From NCBI GenBank assembly GCA_963921195.1, contig OY992540.1, positions 19,596,380 through 19,660,379 on the forward strand: DNA of 64,000 nucleotides. Reading direction: 5' to 3'. Positions 43,176-53,439 of the stretch are shown piece after piece. Within the stretch, counting starts at the first letter, position 1; every line of letters starts with the position of its first letter. Both the position numbers and the translations under genes were made by a program. The notes below the pieces were generated by a model. It saw only the letters and a list, made by a program, of their open reading frames with translations, did no database searches and had not been told where the DNA came from. The stretch comes from Pegoplata infirma. Lineage: Eukaryota > Arthropoda > Insecta > Diptera > Anthomyiidae.

Positions 43176-43586
43176 GCCCCACGTTGGACACCAATCGATA
43201 TATTTGTGTCTTTAAATTTGTAGAGAACTACAATTACATTTTTAAGTGTAATCTGTTTAAAAACTACAAAATAAATATAATCTTATATCTTCTTGTAATG
43301 GCCCCACCTTGGGCGCCAATAAAAATATTTGTATATTTGAGTTAAAAAACAATTTAATTTTAATTTCCTAAATTTTTAGGTGTAATCTGCCTAAATCCTA
43401 CAAAAGAAATATAATCTAATATCTTATTATTATTATGGCCCCACGTTGGGCGCCCATTTAAATATTTTTATATTTGAGTTATTAAATAATTTTATCTAAA
43501 TTTCCTATTTTTTTTAGTTTCAAATCAATCAACAAAATTAAAGTTTATTTTACTAAAACTTTGTTATCGCCCTACGTTGGGCGCCA
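43176..43586 (-). repeat. tandem array bearing tRNA-Lys PBS-like motif (-)
   Basis: GCCCCACGTTGGGCGCCA or variants lie at 43176, 43301, 43438 and 43569, a period near 130 bp. Units share TAGGTGTAATCTGCCTAAAT-type and ATATAATCTTATATCTT words. The motif is the reverse complement of that at 40303-41157, and the flanking ATCGAAAT is the complement of ATTTCGAT there. The exact tRNA-Lys 3'-end match is best at 43438. Confidence 0.85.
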
Positions 43587-43611
43587 ATCGAAATGTTTGG
43601 ACTAAAAAAAT

Positions 43612-44340
43612 ATTGTAGGTCGGTCATACATTTTGTTGCTCTAAGGGCACTATTAGTGCAGTTAGAGCGGTTGGAGCAAATTTTAAAAAATATCGTTTTG
43701 TGTGGGAGCCCCCTTAGAAATTGTAGATAGGGTATTAATTTGTTCCAAAGAAATGTTAAGACGTAAAAATTAATGGGGGTCGGTCTTATAAATGACCCCT
43801 CTATGACGCACCATTGGAGCAGTAGAAATGATTTTAAGATTGGAAAATTACAATAAATTTTTTCAAAAAATTTTAAAAAATTGTAATAATCGTTATCCCA
43901 CGATCCTCCTGGGCAAAAAACTTTTAGAATCGATAGAAGTTTTACAAAAAAAAAATTCAAAAAAATCGAAGAGTGCAAACATTTTCAAAAATGGGATTTA
44001 AATTTTAAAACTTAAAAATCGAATACTAAAGCGCTTTTATGAATTTTTTGGGATTTTTTTTTTAAAGTACGTAAAAAACAAAAATTTTGAAAATAAAAAA
44101 AAAATTGAAACTTGGACCATTATTGAAGAAGTTATGAGTAAAAGAAGTTTGAGTAAAGGAACAAACTACCAATTTTTAAAAATTCGATATCTTTTGAACG
44201 GGTCATAAAAAAATCTGAAAATTTACCACGAAGGAGTTTTCGAAGGGTACTAAAAACTGCAAACAAATTGGGAAAATCTAAAAAAAAAAATTCAAAGTGT
44301 CCGATTTGACATGGAATACCCCATATATTATTGACCAGTA
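43612..44340 (+). mobile_element. F repeat, copy 3
   Basis: Uninterrupted copy. It reads GTTAGAGCGGTTGGAGCAAA, GACCCCTCTATGACGCACCA, CGTTATCCCACGATCCTCCT, AAAAGAAGTTTGAGTAAAGG and the end GACATGGAATACCCCATATA, then TATTGACCAGTAATCGATTC, a HINE-like continuation. It serves as the empty-site reference for the Transib insertion in copy 2. Confidence 0.78.
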
Positions 44341-44353
44341 ATCGATTCTAATA

Positions 44354-45237
44354 CACTCAAAAAAAAAAAACTGTAAAGTTAGCAAAAAAAAGGATTGTAA
44401 ACCTACAGGAAAATTTGCTGTTTTTGAACCCACAATTTTTTTTGCTAAAGTTAGCAAAAATGTTTTGCCAATAATTAGTTAACTGATTTTTTTTTTTTTT
44501 TGAACTTAGTTCATACACATTTGAGGACACCATTGGGTTCGGACCCAGTACGTCCAGACCCCGATGGGCCTAGACCTAGTTGGGTTCCATAAAAATCGTC
44601 ATAGTTTTTGATCCAAAATTTGTGTCCGTTTCGCTCTACCTTGCTTAGTTTTTGAGATACGTGATTTTAGGGGATCTCTGGGGTCTTGAGAATTAAAAAA
44701 CTCGATAACTTCAAAAATATTACTCGGAGAGCTTTTGGTTATTTTGCGGTCTTGTTCTACGTGTTGAGAGCTACAAAAATTCTTTTGGACGTTTTGTTGT
44801 GTCGGCAATATTTACCGAGATATGAGCATTTTAAAGTTTTCGGGAATGCTAACTTTTTTGGATCCAAAGTTTGGTGCCATTAGGGTCCACACACGTTAAG
44901 AGGACCCGCCAAAGTATGTAGTTTCTAAGAACCAAAAATGCCCTCCATTTTGCTCTATCTGGCTTAGTTTCCGAGATAGCGCCATTTTAAGTTTTCTGAA
45001 AATAAAAAAAATTTACCATTTATTTTGCTAATGTTAGCAAAAAATGTTGTCAATTCAATTTCAAATTTAGCAAAAGAAATTAGTTCAAAGTTTGTTTAAA
45101 ATTGCTAATGTGCTAAATGAAGTTTACAAGAATTTTTTGCTAACATGCTAATCTCAACTAAAAATTTGCTAAAAGTTAGCTAAGTTAGCATTAGCAAAAA
45201 AAAAATTAGTAAATCTACTAACGTATTTTTTTGAGTG
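44354..45237. mobile_element. CACTCA-type MITE, TA-flanked, with GC-richer insert
   Basis: CACTCAAAAAAAAAAAACTG at the left and ACGTATTTTTTTGAGTG at the right, with TA at 44352-44353 and 45238-45239. The host HINE text ATACATTCAAGCGATG joins across it. The ends carry many GTTAGCAAAA/TTTGCTAA words. The middle (44500-45000) is richer in GC (GGTTCGGACCCAGTACG, GACCCCGATGGGCCTAGACC) and unlike the ends. Confidence 0.82.
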
Positions 45238-45480
45238 TACATTCAAGCGATGCCCGTCCGTCTGTCTGTCCGTCTGTAGTTAACACGATGCAGGCCAAAA
45301 TAAAAGAGCTAGACCCCTCAAGTTTGGCAGAAATATGTGTTATGGTCCTAGGCAGGTTAAGTTCGGAAACGGGCCAAATCGGACCAGGGGGAAAAAAGTT
45401 CCCCCTTGAAGAACAAACCAACGTCTTAAAAATGCTAATTTTTTAGACGTTTTATTGTATATTTGTGAAACAAATGAAAC
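45238..45480 (-). mobile_element. HINE-like repeat, subfamily 4, fragment
   Basis: GCGATGCCCGTCCGTCTGTC microsatellite, then AACACGATGCAGGCCAAAAT, GTTATGGTCCTAGGCAGGTT and AAAAAGTTCCCCCTTGA. The same order occurs at 61405-61610. It joins across the MITE to the ATTGACCAGTAATCGATTC text. Confidence 0.72.
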
Positions 45481-47256
45481 ATTTTTATGTTCGCAGAAGT
45501 TTAAAGTCCAGTATTTTTTTTACACATTGGAGGGTTGTTTGCCTTAAAAAATTTTGACACACAACAACAGTGATGCCACATTTTGTTAAACGTGGATGCG
45601 TTTTCTGTTAAACGGTTAATGTTAACATATATACGGTTATGCGAAAACAGGTCTTGTGTTTCCTAAAATCAATAATTTTTCGTTTCACTATCAATCCATT
45701 ATTATTCCGGCCCTAAGTTGGGCGCCATTTTTAAAAGAAATCTGCTCCAATTAAAGTATATCTTTTTTTAATTCTACAAATTTATTCGTACATTTAATTT
45801 TATTGTATTTTAATTTTGTACTTATCTCATTATAAAAATATTTTAAAACTCTCCTAGAAACACTATAGCAATGACTATAACACTTTAAAATCCACACATC
45901 TACCAAAAAACCTACATATGAACCATCCGACGGCAAAAAGAACGTAAAAAAAATCATTGAAGCTCCACATCAAATAAATACGTTGTCAATTTTCAACAAA
46001 AAATGGCAAGAGAACAAAAAACGCTTTTAATGCTCATATTTTATGACAGTTGTTATTCACAACATGAAATTTTTGAATACTACTTCCACCTCATACTACG
46101 ACTATACTATTTATGCTTTACCTACCGATTACTGTCCGCGTAGTATGCAAACTCATTGTTGTTGGTGTTGTTACTGTGTTCGAAATAAAGGTTGTTGTGT
46201 GTGTGTGGTGTTGTGTGTTGTGTCAGTTAGACATGTTTACGGCCATTGTATCAATTTGACATATGCGCCATTTTTCAACTCAACTGTCAAAATGTTGCAC
46301 ACAGTTGCAAATAACAAAAAAATATGCAAACAATGTGTAAAGGATTTGCTAAAAGAAGTTAGCAAAAGTTTTTTTTTAGCTTTTTTTCTCTTTTCAAAAT
46401 ACTTGTGGTTTTTTGTTTGAAATTTATGAGTTATTTAAGTCAATCTTTAAACAAAAAATCTATAAAATTTATGATTTGAAACAAACAATCGATAACTTAT
46501 AAAAGTTTTCATTTACCTGAATTTTTAAACGTTGTATGGTTTAAACATATTTATTGAAATTTAAAAAAAAAAAAAAATTTCTTTAACCAAAACTTTATTT
46601 TTTGGTTAAAGAGGCGGCAATTTAACTTTTTTTGTTTGCTGTTTTGTTGTTAATGTTTACGATTTACTACTATACAACAATATGTTGTTGCTTTTGGCAT
46701 TTATTGTTGTCGATGCGGCTGCTGTTAACATTTTACAAAATACTGTGAAGGCATAAATTTTATGTTTGAATGTCCGTATGTATACTCGTATGGACAATGT
46801 GTGGATGGATGTGAGGATATATATGAAAAGTTTTGTTTTGAAAACTCAAAAACACCCGCACCATAAATGACCACAACAAAAACAACAATAAACATCCATA
46901 GCAGCAGCAACATCAACTAGAATACTGGACAACAACAGCTGAGGTCATTTTCTCTGATTCTCTGGATTCTGTGCTTTTTTTGCTGTTGTTTTGTTTTAGC
47001 AAGTGTGGAAATTTTCAAACTGATGCCTGTCCTGGCATCATTTTATATTTTGTGAAACAACCACAACATACATAAACATTTATGCTGTTTACATATGAAC
47101 ATGCACTCAAAGAAAATATTTGGCATGTAAAAGATTGTGGGACTTTCAAAAATTAAATAAAAAAATTTTAAAGCTTCTCTCCAAGTTGGGCGCCAATTTA
47201 TAGATTTGTATGTAAAGAGAAAACTGCTTTATTTGAGCAATTTTTAAGTCAATATA
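45481..47256. other. single-copy-like stretch with two isolated PBS-like motifs
   Basis: PBS-like sites on the reverse strand at 45710-45727 (GCCCTAAGTTGGGCGCCA) and 47177-47194 (CTCTCCAAGTTGGGCGCCA). The rest is typical fly non-coding DNA: GTTGTTGGTGTTGTTACTG and TGTGTGTGTGGTGTTGTGTG (46155-46235), ACAACAACAGCTGAGG, and ATAGCAGCAGCAACATC near 46900. A 125-codon ORF at 46043-46420 has no recognisable domain, and I do not call it. Confidence 0.5.
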
Positions 47257-47740
47257 CAGTCGAACTCGGTTATAACGAACTCGGTTATAACGAATTCTCG
47301 GTTATATCGAAATAATTCCCAAGTCCCGACGTTTTGGCACCTATTTTCATACAAAATACTTCTTTTATAACGAACTCGGTTATTAACGAATCCTCGGTTA
47401 AAACGAACTACTTATTATGGTTACACGAACACAATTTCATGTATATTTACCTTTTTATAACGAACTCCCATAAATATTTTGAAATTTGCGGCAATTATGT
47501 TTACCAAATTCACAAAAGGTTAGACATTTTTGGTTAATATTATTATTTTAATAAAATTTATTTATATTTTTAATGTTTTCTTCTCAATAAGTAGTTTACT
47601 TTTGAATACAAGAAAATTGGATCTATTTTTTTGGAAATAAAACTAGGTTGATATAAAATACACCCCGTTTATAGCGAACTTCGCTTATAACGTAATATTT
47701 TTACTGGTCCCTCGGAGTTCGTTATAACCGGGTTTGACAG
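47257..47740. mobile_element. pogo/Tigger-like MITE
   Basis: CAGTCGAACTCGGTTATAAC at the left pairs with GTTATAACCGGGTTTGACAG at the right. TA flanks both (47255-47256; 47741-47742). TATAACGAACTCGG-type subrepeats recur at both ends (47270-47300, 47366-47405, 47456-47468, 47665-47690). These are known features of pogo-type MITEs. There is no transposase. Confidence 0.88.
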
Positions 47741-47759
47741 TAATTGTTATTGTAATTGA

Positions 47760-48190
47760 ATTTATTCTTTTTTAATTTTTTACTCACTTTATTTAAAAAA
47801 AAAAATTATTTTTTTTAATCCTGCGCAAACGCTACAGAACTATTGCGCTTTATTGGGCGCCAATCGAAAGAATTGTTTCAAAACTCATTTTGTAAACCAA
47901 AACTCGTTTTGTTGGCTTAAGCTAAGCAATCTTTAATAAAGTTAAGAAAAAATATGTTGGCGACCTAGCGCAAACATGTTTTTTTTTATACAAAAATTAC
48001 AAAAAAAAAAAAACGTTGCCCCAAGTTGGGCGCCAATTTTTCGTCAATATAATTCTTATTGTAATTGAATTCACTGTTTTTACAATATTTAACTCACTTC
48101 ATTACAAAAAAATATATTTTAAATCCTGTGCACACGATACAGAACCATTTTCCTGAATTGGGCACTAATCGAAAGAATTGTGTATTTGTG
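47760..48190 (-). repeat. PBS-like motif array (-), third cluster
   Basis: The motif is at 47846-47862 (TATTGGGCGCCAATCGAAAG), 48018-48034 (GCCCCAAGTTGGGCGCCA) and, decayed, 48148-48165 (GAATTGGGCACTAATCGAAA). TTATTGTAATTGAATTCACT and AATCCTGTGCACACGATACA words repeat with a period near 300 bp. Confidence 0.78.
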
Positions 48191-48508
48191 TAAGTCAAAA
48201 ATTGCCCTTTTTAAGTGATAGTAAATTTTCTAACGTGAAAAAAATAACAATTTTGATTAAAAAATTTTATTTTGTGTAAAATTTTTTTTTAAGTAATTTT
48301 TGAAAAAAAAAAGAAAAATTTACTAATTTTTTTTTAATGTAAAACTTTTTTGAGTGCATTTTTTGAGTGTATTTTTTTGACTGTAAAATTTTTTCGGGTG
48401 TATTTTTTTTTTTGTAAAAATATTTTTGAGTGACAAAAATACGTTGTAAAATATATATTCTTAAAACATGTTTAACGGGGTTTCAACACGTGAATTTAAG
48501 TGAAACTA

Positions 48509-50028
48509 CCCGACTAAAAAAGTTTAGATATGGTAACATATTATTTAATATATTTATATATGGCCATAAACAGTACTTTACATAATTATATGTAAATGTA
48601 TCTTGTATTAAGTTTTACACCCAAAATTTAATATGGTGCCATATAAAAGGATATCGAATCATGTGTTGCTCCACATACAATATATAAAGCTTTATTAAAT
48701 TAGATATTGCATATAATATTTTATATGGCCCCATGAATGACCTCATACAAGATAAGATAAATAAGTATATGATATACAACTCCATGTCTGACCTCATACA
48801 AGATGAGATATACATATGGGGGTTTTCGTGTCAACTGACACAACTTTTGAAACCGATGTCTTCCGATCGGGTTGAAATTTGCACCAAGGTTAGTCCTATT
48901 GGATAGTAGTTCAGACACAATTTCAACGAGATCAGTCAAGAACTCTCTGACATTTTGGCCAAAGAGGTGTTGATTCTCATCCATGTAACTTCTTACCTTT
49001 TGTTTTTAGCAAAATGTGTCCCAAAGAGTTTAGATAGCTATTTCTTCAGTCTTCGAAAAAAAAATATAAGAAATTTTTTTTTTTATTTCTTCGAAAAAAA
49101 AAATATAAAAATTTTTTTTTTTATTATTTTTATATTTTTTTTTCGAAAGACTGAAGAAATAGCTATCTAAACTCTTTGGGAACTCATTTTGCTAAAAACA
49201 ATAGGTAAGAAGTTACATTGATGGGAATCAACACCTCTTTGGCCAAAATGTCAAATTTCGACCCCCTCTAACTCAGAGAGTTCTTGACCGATCTCGTTGA
49301 AAAATTGTGTCTGAACTACTATCCAATAGAACTAACCTTGGTGCATTGGTTTCAAAAGTTGTGTCAGTTGACACGAAAACCCCCATATATAAATGGTGCC
49401 GAATCGGGGGCAAAAAGTTTTCTAAGTCCTGAGAAAATTTTTTAAAATTTCCAGACACAAATAATTTTTGCGTTTTGGAGTAAAGAATTTCATTAAAAAT
49501 GATTTAAACAAAAAAAAATTTAGCCAAATTTTTGAAAAATTTTACAAGTCCTGAAAAAGTTTTGCAGAATTTTCTAAGTCCTGGATAAAAAAACATTTTT
49601 GGTACATTTTTAGCGTTTTGAAGTAAAAATTTATTAACAAAGTTTTAAGAATTTTTTTTTTAAATTTCGATTTTTTTTTAAATTTCTAAGTCCCGGACAC
49701 AAATTTTTTTTTTTGCAATTTTTTTTTTTGCATTTCCTGAAAAAAATTTGGGATAAATTTGAAAATTATGAGATAAAAAAAAATATTTTATGCAAAATTC
49801 TACATATTTTATCTTATGATATAAAATTGTATACAATTATATCAAATTAGATAAACCCAATATTCGGATCAAAAACGATCATATTTAATCTAATATAACA
49901 AATTTTGAGCTATTTTGATCCACCAATTTCATCATCTTATTTTATCCAAATACGTGTTTGGTCATATTAAATTATATATGGCTCAATTTCAAATTATATA
50001 TGGACCTGTATATTTATTTTTAGTCGGG
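48509..50028. mobile_element. TA-flanked DNA element with CCCGACTAAAAA ends
   Basis: CCCGACTAAAAA and TTTTTAGTCGGG termini with TA duplications (48507-48508; 50029-50030). The host HINE1 site GTGAAAC-TA-ATCT is restored without it. The subterminal regions are full of ATATGGNNNNATA and GACCTCATACAAGATNAGAT repeats. A separate palindrome (48818-49387) is nested inside. No ORF. Confidence 0.85.
48818..49387. repeat. 570-bp palindrome nested in the CCCGACTAAAAA element
   Basis: GGGGGTTTTCGTGTCAACTG at the left is matched by CAGTTGACACGAAAACCCCC at the right. Pairing continues inward through TTTGGCCAAAGAGGTGTTGA / TCAACACCTCTTTGGCCAAA and AGCTATTTCTTCAGTCTTCG / CGAAAGACTGAAGAAATAGC. The centre is an A/T run near 49100. 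Confidence 0.9.
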
Positions 50029-50599
50029 TAATCTTAAATTCAAGGTTTTGCTAATAACTTTTGAACCATTGGACCGATTTGGCTGAAATTCAATACCAAC
50101 CAGGCCAGAGGAACGGCAAATATATATATATGCCAAGCTTCAGCATCCTCAGAATTGCCTTTCGAAAGTTAGCTTGTTTTTTATCTCGTAAATTCACCAA
50201 TAACACTTGCCGAAATTCAGTCTTTTGCTCATAACTTTTGAACCACTGGACCGATTTCGCTAGATTACATTACCAACCGGACCAGGTAAATATCCAACAT
50301 ATATCCCAAAGGATATACCAAAATTATATTAGTTATACTAAAGTATAAGTAGTGTACATATTTAAATAAATAAAGGACATATATATCCCAAAGGAGCTTA
50401 CATAAAGTATTTCAAAAGTTAGCGTGTTTTCAACAGACAGACAGACGGACGGACATCGCTAGATCGTCTTAAAATCGATCGAGGATCATGAATAATATTC
50501 TTTGAATGTATATACTTTATGGGGTCCTAGACCAATATTTCGAGGTGTTTACAAACGGAATGACAAACTTTCTATCACTAGAGTGGAGGGTATAAAAAA

Positions 50600-51250
50600 T
50601 TATATAATTTTTTTACGTTAAAATAATTACAATTCCAAAAAATTATTCAAATGTTAAAGGCATTGTGGAGGGTATTCAGGGATTCGGCCAACTGAAATTT
50701 AATTTTTTGGTGAAAATTTTACATTTTGGAATTGTGTCATAAGAAAAAATTCTACTCGTGGTAAGAAAAAATTGTTGTTACACCCTCCACTTAATGGTGG
50801 TTAAAATGGTTATAAATACCCATAAGTTTGTGATTCCAACTCATCAAAATATCGGTCTGGGACCCCATAAAGTGTGTCTGTTGAAATGGTGATCGCCAAC
50901 AAAATATTATACAGATATGACTGTTACTTAAAAAATTTACTTGTTGTTGCCACAAGCAGTTTGGTATTGTATTTGAGCGATATCGATTAAGTAGTTCAAA
51001 AGTTATGAACGAAAATGTAGAAGACCTCGAAAATTGTTATATACTCAACATAACCTAAAAACACAAAATGCTTTAGTTCGGCTTTTGGTAGACAAATGTA
51101 AAGTGAAGAGGATACTGAATGGTACTAAAACAACTACAAACATATTTTTATGTGAATAAATTTTTTCGCGAAATTTTTTTTTTCGCGGAAATTTTTTATT
51201 TCAAATTTTTTTTTTCTTAAAATCAATTTCTTTTACAACAATTTTTTGAC
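50600..51250 (-). repeat. HINE1 end fragment and degraded HINE3
   Basis: GCATTGTGGAGGGTATTCAG with GGATTCGGCCAA (about 50651-50690) is a reverse HINE1 end. From about 50781 CCCTCCACTTAATGG, ATCGGTCTGGGACCCCATAA, TTGTATTTGAGCGATATCG and ACATAACCTAAAAACAC follow the reverse HINE3 order. The microsatellite is almost lost. Confidence 0.68.
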
Positions 51251-51254
51251 ATAA

Positions 51255-51840
51255 AGGTGTTTTGAGTTAATATTTTATAAATTTTTGAGAGTATTAATAT
51301 ACTAGACAAGTCCGAAAAATTTCACCGAAACTACCATAGCTGTGAATTTGAGATAGGTTTCACGTCGAATTCACGTGAAAAAAGCGATAACTTTCGAAAG
51401 AGCACTAAATTATTTTAGAGTATTTTTTTTTGGAAAAAAAAAAATTACACTTAAACAAAAATTTTACACCAAAAAAAAAAAATTTTTACTCCAAAAATTT
51501 TTTTTTTTGGAAAATCATAAAAAAGTTTTTTACTCAAAATTAAATTTTTCTTATAAAAATTTTACGATTTAAAAAAAAAATACATTATTAAAAACTGTTT
51601 TTAATAATGTAATTTTTTCATTTGTTTTCAATACCGGCTTTTTATTAATTTAAATTCTTTGCTGTTTTTTTAAGTGTAAAAACATTAAAGTTTCCCCATT
51701 TTATCTAGGATACCTTCCCAAAATTTGTGTGTTTGCTGTTACTGATGTCCTAGTGTTTGGTTAGCTGGTAAGGTACCTTTCAAACCCTTCATCATCATCA
51801 CATAAAACCATCACTATCCATAAAAGCATATATTCATACG
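51255..51840. other. AT-rich stretch with HINE1-like scraps
   Basis: ATTTGAGATAGGTTTCACGT and GATAACTTTCGAAAGAGCAC resemble HINE1 interior words, followed by single-copy-like DNA with ATCATCATCACATAAAACC. No gene. Confidence 0.4.
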
Positions 51841-51844
51841 CATA

Positions 51845-52554
51845 CAGTGACTCTCAAATTATTTCGTGTGCTAGATATTAAATAGCAATTTGTTTAAGTC
51901 AATGTTATTATCAAAGAATTATTTAAAACAAGTAAAAAAGTAATAGTCGGTCAAGACCGACCATATGTTACCCTACACCAGTGTTTTCCGGAAAATGGGT
52001 CCCAAGACCAAACATGGACCGATTGGATCTGTCTTTTGTTAGATCTTCATTTAGTGTAGAAAACACACACAGATCAAATTTTAGTGGAATTTGTTTATTT
52101 TTTTGCTTAAGTTTCAAATTTCAAGTCAATTGATTGAAAATTGCGACCTGAATCGTGCTTAAACCGATAGATGGACAGACGGACGGACGGACATCGCTAA
52201 ATCGACTCAAAAAGACATTCTGAGTCGATCGATATACTTGAAGGTAAGTCTAGGACCAATATTTCGGGTAGTTACAAACATCAGCAAAAACTCATTATAC
52301 CCTGTACCACAGAGTGGTGTAGGGTACAAAAAATACTGTTTAAAATATATTAAGCATTAATTTAAGCTTGATGGCATCCAGATTGAGTTAGTAATAAATG
52401 TGTTACAAGGATCGAACTGAGAATTAAAATTATTGAAAGGCAATTTTAAAAATATTTTTAATATATTTTACAAGTCGATTGTTTTAAATTTGCAATTAGT
52501 ACTCTGAACTTAACCATTTACTATCTACCACACGAAATAAAATAAGAGTCACTG
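51845..52554. mobile_element. Tc1-like element with HINE2 insertion
   Basis: CAGTGACTCTCAAATTATTT plus CGTGTGCTAGATA pairs with the right end (TATCTACCACACGAAAT, then AAGAGTCACTG). TA flanks both (51843-51844; 52555-52556). It carries a HINE2 at 51928-52330. The internal words AATTTAAGCTTGATGGCATC and AATAAATGTGTTACAAGGAT recur at 57540-57600. No transposase. Confidence 0.87.
51928..52330 (+). mobile_element. HINE-like repeat, subfamily 2, internally deleted
   Basis: ACAAGTAAAAAAGTAATAG, GGTCAAGACCGACCATATG, GACAGACGGACGGACGGACA and the CTGTACCACAGAGTGGTGTA hairpin end, with about half of the 18521 copy missing. Confidence 0.82.
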
Positions 52555-52556
52555 TA

Positions 52557-52885
52557 CTTACAAAATATATTTATAACACAAACGCACTGTTGTGGTTTTT
52601 TTGGTTAGGTCAAAACTTTATACTACCAATACACTCTCTCTCTCTCTCTGTACGTTAAGGGTCGTCCGTTTATAGTCTGTGGGATCATGTTTGTAATATT
52701 ACGAGTATTTGGTTTTGTTCTGCCACATAATAAACTTGATTTGACATTTGTTCAAGTATTGCTTTTTATGGACATTTGTAACAACTTTTTGTATACACAG
52801 ACGTACAAACGTATTTTTTTTATAACATATAATACTCACACTACTATTGAGTTAAGCAATATATATTTTTTTAACATTGTTGTTA
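52557..52885. other. non-coding stretch with (CT)n
   Basis: CTCTCTCTCTCTCTCTG at 52632-52648. Otherwise single-copy-like AT-rich sequence. Confidence 0.45.
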
Positions 52886-53049
52886 CACTCAAAATAAAAT
52901 GTTGGTTAAAGTAGCAAAACAATTAAATAAAGCTAAACAGCTAATTGCAGCCAAAATTTAGCAAAAAAAACTGCTAAAAATTGGCAAAATATATGCTTAA
53001 TAGTATTAAAAACTTAATTAGTAATTCTACTAAAATATATTTATGAGTG
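52886..53049. mobile_element. CACTCA-type MITE, 164 bp, TA-flanked
   Basis: CACTCAAAATAAAATG at the left, TATTTATGAGTG at the right, TA at 52884-52885 and 53050-53051. AATTAGTAATTCTACTAA near the right end is nearly the same as AAATTAGTAAATCTACTAAC at 45205-45223, so it is a short relative of 44354-45237. Confidence 0.83.
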
Positions 53050-53417
53050 TATACAACTCATATTTAGTCTTCTTTTTCTTCTCGTTTATATACTTTCTTT
53101 TTTTCTATATATTAAAAACTTTTTTTCTGGATTTTTCATGCTGGAGGTCATAAATTTTAAGCTATTTTTCTGTTGTAAAAAGTTAGTTTGTAATAAATCT
53201 GATACTTTTTGTGGATTTTTTTTTTTTTATTTTTTATATTTTGTCGACCGACGAACTAACAAACTTATATTTGAACGTATAAAATATATGTTTTTTTCTC
53301 TCCCAACTTCTACTTTTTTTTTTGATAATCTACATTATTGCGTTTAAGTACTTGAAAAAACCAAGAAAAAAAGGTTTTTAGTTAAGTTGGGGTTTTTGGT
53401 TAGTAAAATTTTATATT
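53050..53417. other. T-rich non-coding stretch
   Basis: No recognised element or gene. Confidence 0.45.
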
Positions 53418-53439
53418 AGGGTGGAGTGGTTTTTCGCTT

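Larger units (their letters stand above)
48195..50597 (+). mobile_element. HINE-like repeat, subfamily 1, 5'-truncated and interrupted
   Basis: Runs from TTTTAAGTGATAGTAAATTT and GAGTGTA units through ACACGTGAATTTAAGTGAAA, is split at 48509-50028, and resumes ATCTTAAATTCAAGGTTTTG. It then reads to GACAGACAGACGGACGGACA (50434) and the hairpin end TCTATCACTAGAGTGGAGGG. About 80 bp near 50305-50395 is a local insertion flanked by ATATATCCCAAAGGA repeats. Confidence 0.83.

Noticed and set aside
43438..43455. tRNA-Lys gene, suggested by the GCCCCACGTTGGGCGCCA match
   Set aside because: Only the 3' 18 nt are present; no acceptor 5' half, D-arm or anticodon arm precedes it, and the encoded CCA argues for a primer-binding-site copy.
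46043..46420. 125-codon ORF with several cysteines
   Set aside because: Composed of GTTGTTGTGTGTG-type simple sequence (Cys/Val runs) and A/T runs; no domain or gene context.
40303..48165. a complete LTR retrotransposon around the PBS-like sites
   Set aside because: No gag, protease, RT or integrase frame, no polypurine tract plus second LTR, and sites repeat in both orientations at short spacing.
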